Positions 52,353 through 52,702 of a stretch of DNA of 52,702 nucleotides are shown piece after piece. The notes beneath the pieces are model-generated. The model was not told the DNA's origin. It was given only the letters and a program-made list of their open reading frames with translations, and did no database searches. The translations under genes and the position numbers were made by a program. Location of the stretch: NCBI GenBank assembly GCA_030427925.1, contig JAUICJ010000020.1, forward strand, positions 1-52,702, given 5' to 3'. This stretch comes from Bacteroidia bacterium. Its GTDB lineage: Bacteria > Bacteroidota > Bacteroidia > Flavobacteriales_D > Sanyastnellaceae. Numbering within the stretch: position 1 is the first letter of the stretch; each line of letters begins with the position of its first letter.

Positions 52353-52702
52353 TTAGAAGTTGTCCAAGTCGGTCGGGCGCATCACGCCGAACCACTTGAG
52401 GATTTTCTCGCCGACGCCGGGCACGTCCACGTGGATGATGTAGACGCCGCCTGCAATCGGGACGTTGACCTCGTTCTTCAAATCCCAGTCGAGGGAAGTC
52501 AGCGGGTCGGCTTTTTGGAACTGGCGGACGAGGGTGCCGTGCAGGTTGTAGATGCTGACGGTGCAGACTTCTGGTAGGTTGGTGATTTTCACCCGGTTAT
52601 CGAGCTTGCTGGTCTCGTACCCGCTGAAGGCGTAGTAGGGGTTGGGCACCACGTTGATGCGGTCCAATCCATCGGTGAGTTCCGCCGTCACGCCCGTCTC
52701 TG
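52353..52702 (-). CDS. Large secreted protein, C-terminal part (partial at window end)
   Basis: The last 115 or so residues of a protein continuing beyond the right edge. VVPNPYYAFSGYE, RVKITNLPEVCTVSIYNLHG, VPIAGGVYIIHVDVPG and the terminal KWFGVMRPTDLDNF follow the FlgD-like/type IX C-terminal layout: a beta-sandwich sorting or display domain. The gene lies just upstream of the PorV/PorQ gene, as in other Bacteroidota. Its tail is nearly the same as that of the fragment at the left window edge, in inverted orientation. The N-terminal part and the function are not visible. Confidence 0.8.
   Translation of the reverse strand, partial: ETGVTAELTDGLDRINVVPNPYYAFSGYETSKLDNRVKITNLPEVCTVSIYNLHGTLVRQFQKADPLTSLDWDLKNEVNVPIAGGVYIIHVDVPGVGEKILKWFGVMRPTDLDNF

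Overview
The window looks like a compact, high-GC (roughly 60% by eye) chromosomal segment of a member of the Bacteroidota, most likely near the Flavobacteriales. The evidence is a TonB-dependent receptor with a downstream DUF4249 lipoprotein, a PorV/PorQ-type outer-membrane protein next to a protein with a type IX-secretion-like C-terminal domain, a cytochrome oxidase cluster with two subunit III genes, and promoters of the Bacteroidota type (-7 box TAnnTTTG) with almost no Shine-Dalgarno sequences. Genes are tightly packed, many with ATGA or TGATG stop/start overlaps. I see no tRNA, rRNA, insertion sequence, phage gene or CRISPR array. The only stretch over 300 bases without a gene (45299-45612) holds a cluster of short inverted repeats.

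Layout: 1-42 is the tail of a large secreted protein. 153-3288 is a TonB receptor/DUF4249 pair. 3335-8966 is a complete RND efflux operon (adaptor, pump, TolC). 8956-11122 (minus) holds two unknown genes and gmd. 11195-13093 (minus) is an MsbA-like exporter, divergent from rpmH (13270). 13633-21338 is an alpha-2-macroglobulin lipoprotein plus penicillin-binding protein 1C. 21384-24249 carries a small membrane protein, a phosphopantetheinyl transferase, ahcY and a degenerate Rieske-like protein. 24242-27687 (minus) is TolC, a MacA-like adaptor and tsaB. 27747-33550 (minus) is the haem-copper oxidase assembly/subunit cluster: ctaB, two subunit III genes, subunit IV, a tandem SCO protein, a DUF420 protein, a CxxC membrane protein and an OmpA-like protein. 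33612-41351 (minus) is a surface-polysaccharide region: a Wzi-like porin, a WecA-like transferase, an unknown outer-membrane protein, fcl, an ABC permease, a glycosyltransferase and a flippase-like protein. 41377-46377 holds ruvC, ddl, purK, mscS, the repeat cluster and a YwaF-like membrane protein. 46405-50304 is thyA-folA followed by a HupE-like / YidD / His-rich lipoprotein / beta-propeller series. 50308-52702 (minus) holds a HIT protein, greA, a PorV/PorQ protein and the C-terminal end of another large secreted protein.

Themes: the envelope dominates (efflux, peptidoglycan, capsule/O-antigen, type IX-type proteins), together with respiratory oxidase assembly and a few housekeeping genes. 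GDP-L-fucose synthesis is complete but split: gmd at 10.0-11.1 kb and fcl at 37.7-38.6 kb. The most unusual signals are (i) -7 promoter boxes that repeatedly end only 4-6 bases before the start codon, implying many leaderless mRNAs; (ii) a two-domain SCO protein whose first domain has lost its copper ligands; (iii) a five-copy inverted-repeat cluster after mscS; (iv) a putative metal-linked four-gene series at 47.7-50.3 kb; and (v) paralogous protein tails in inverted orientation at the two window ends.
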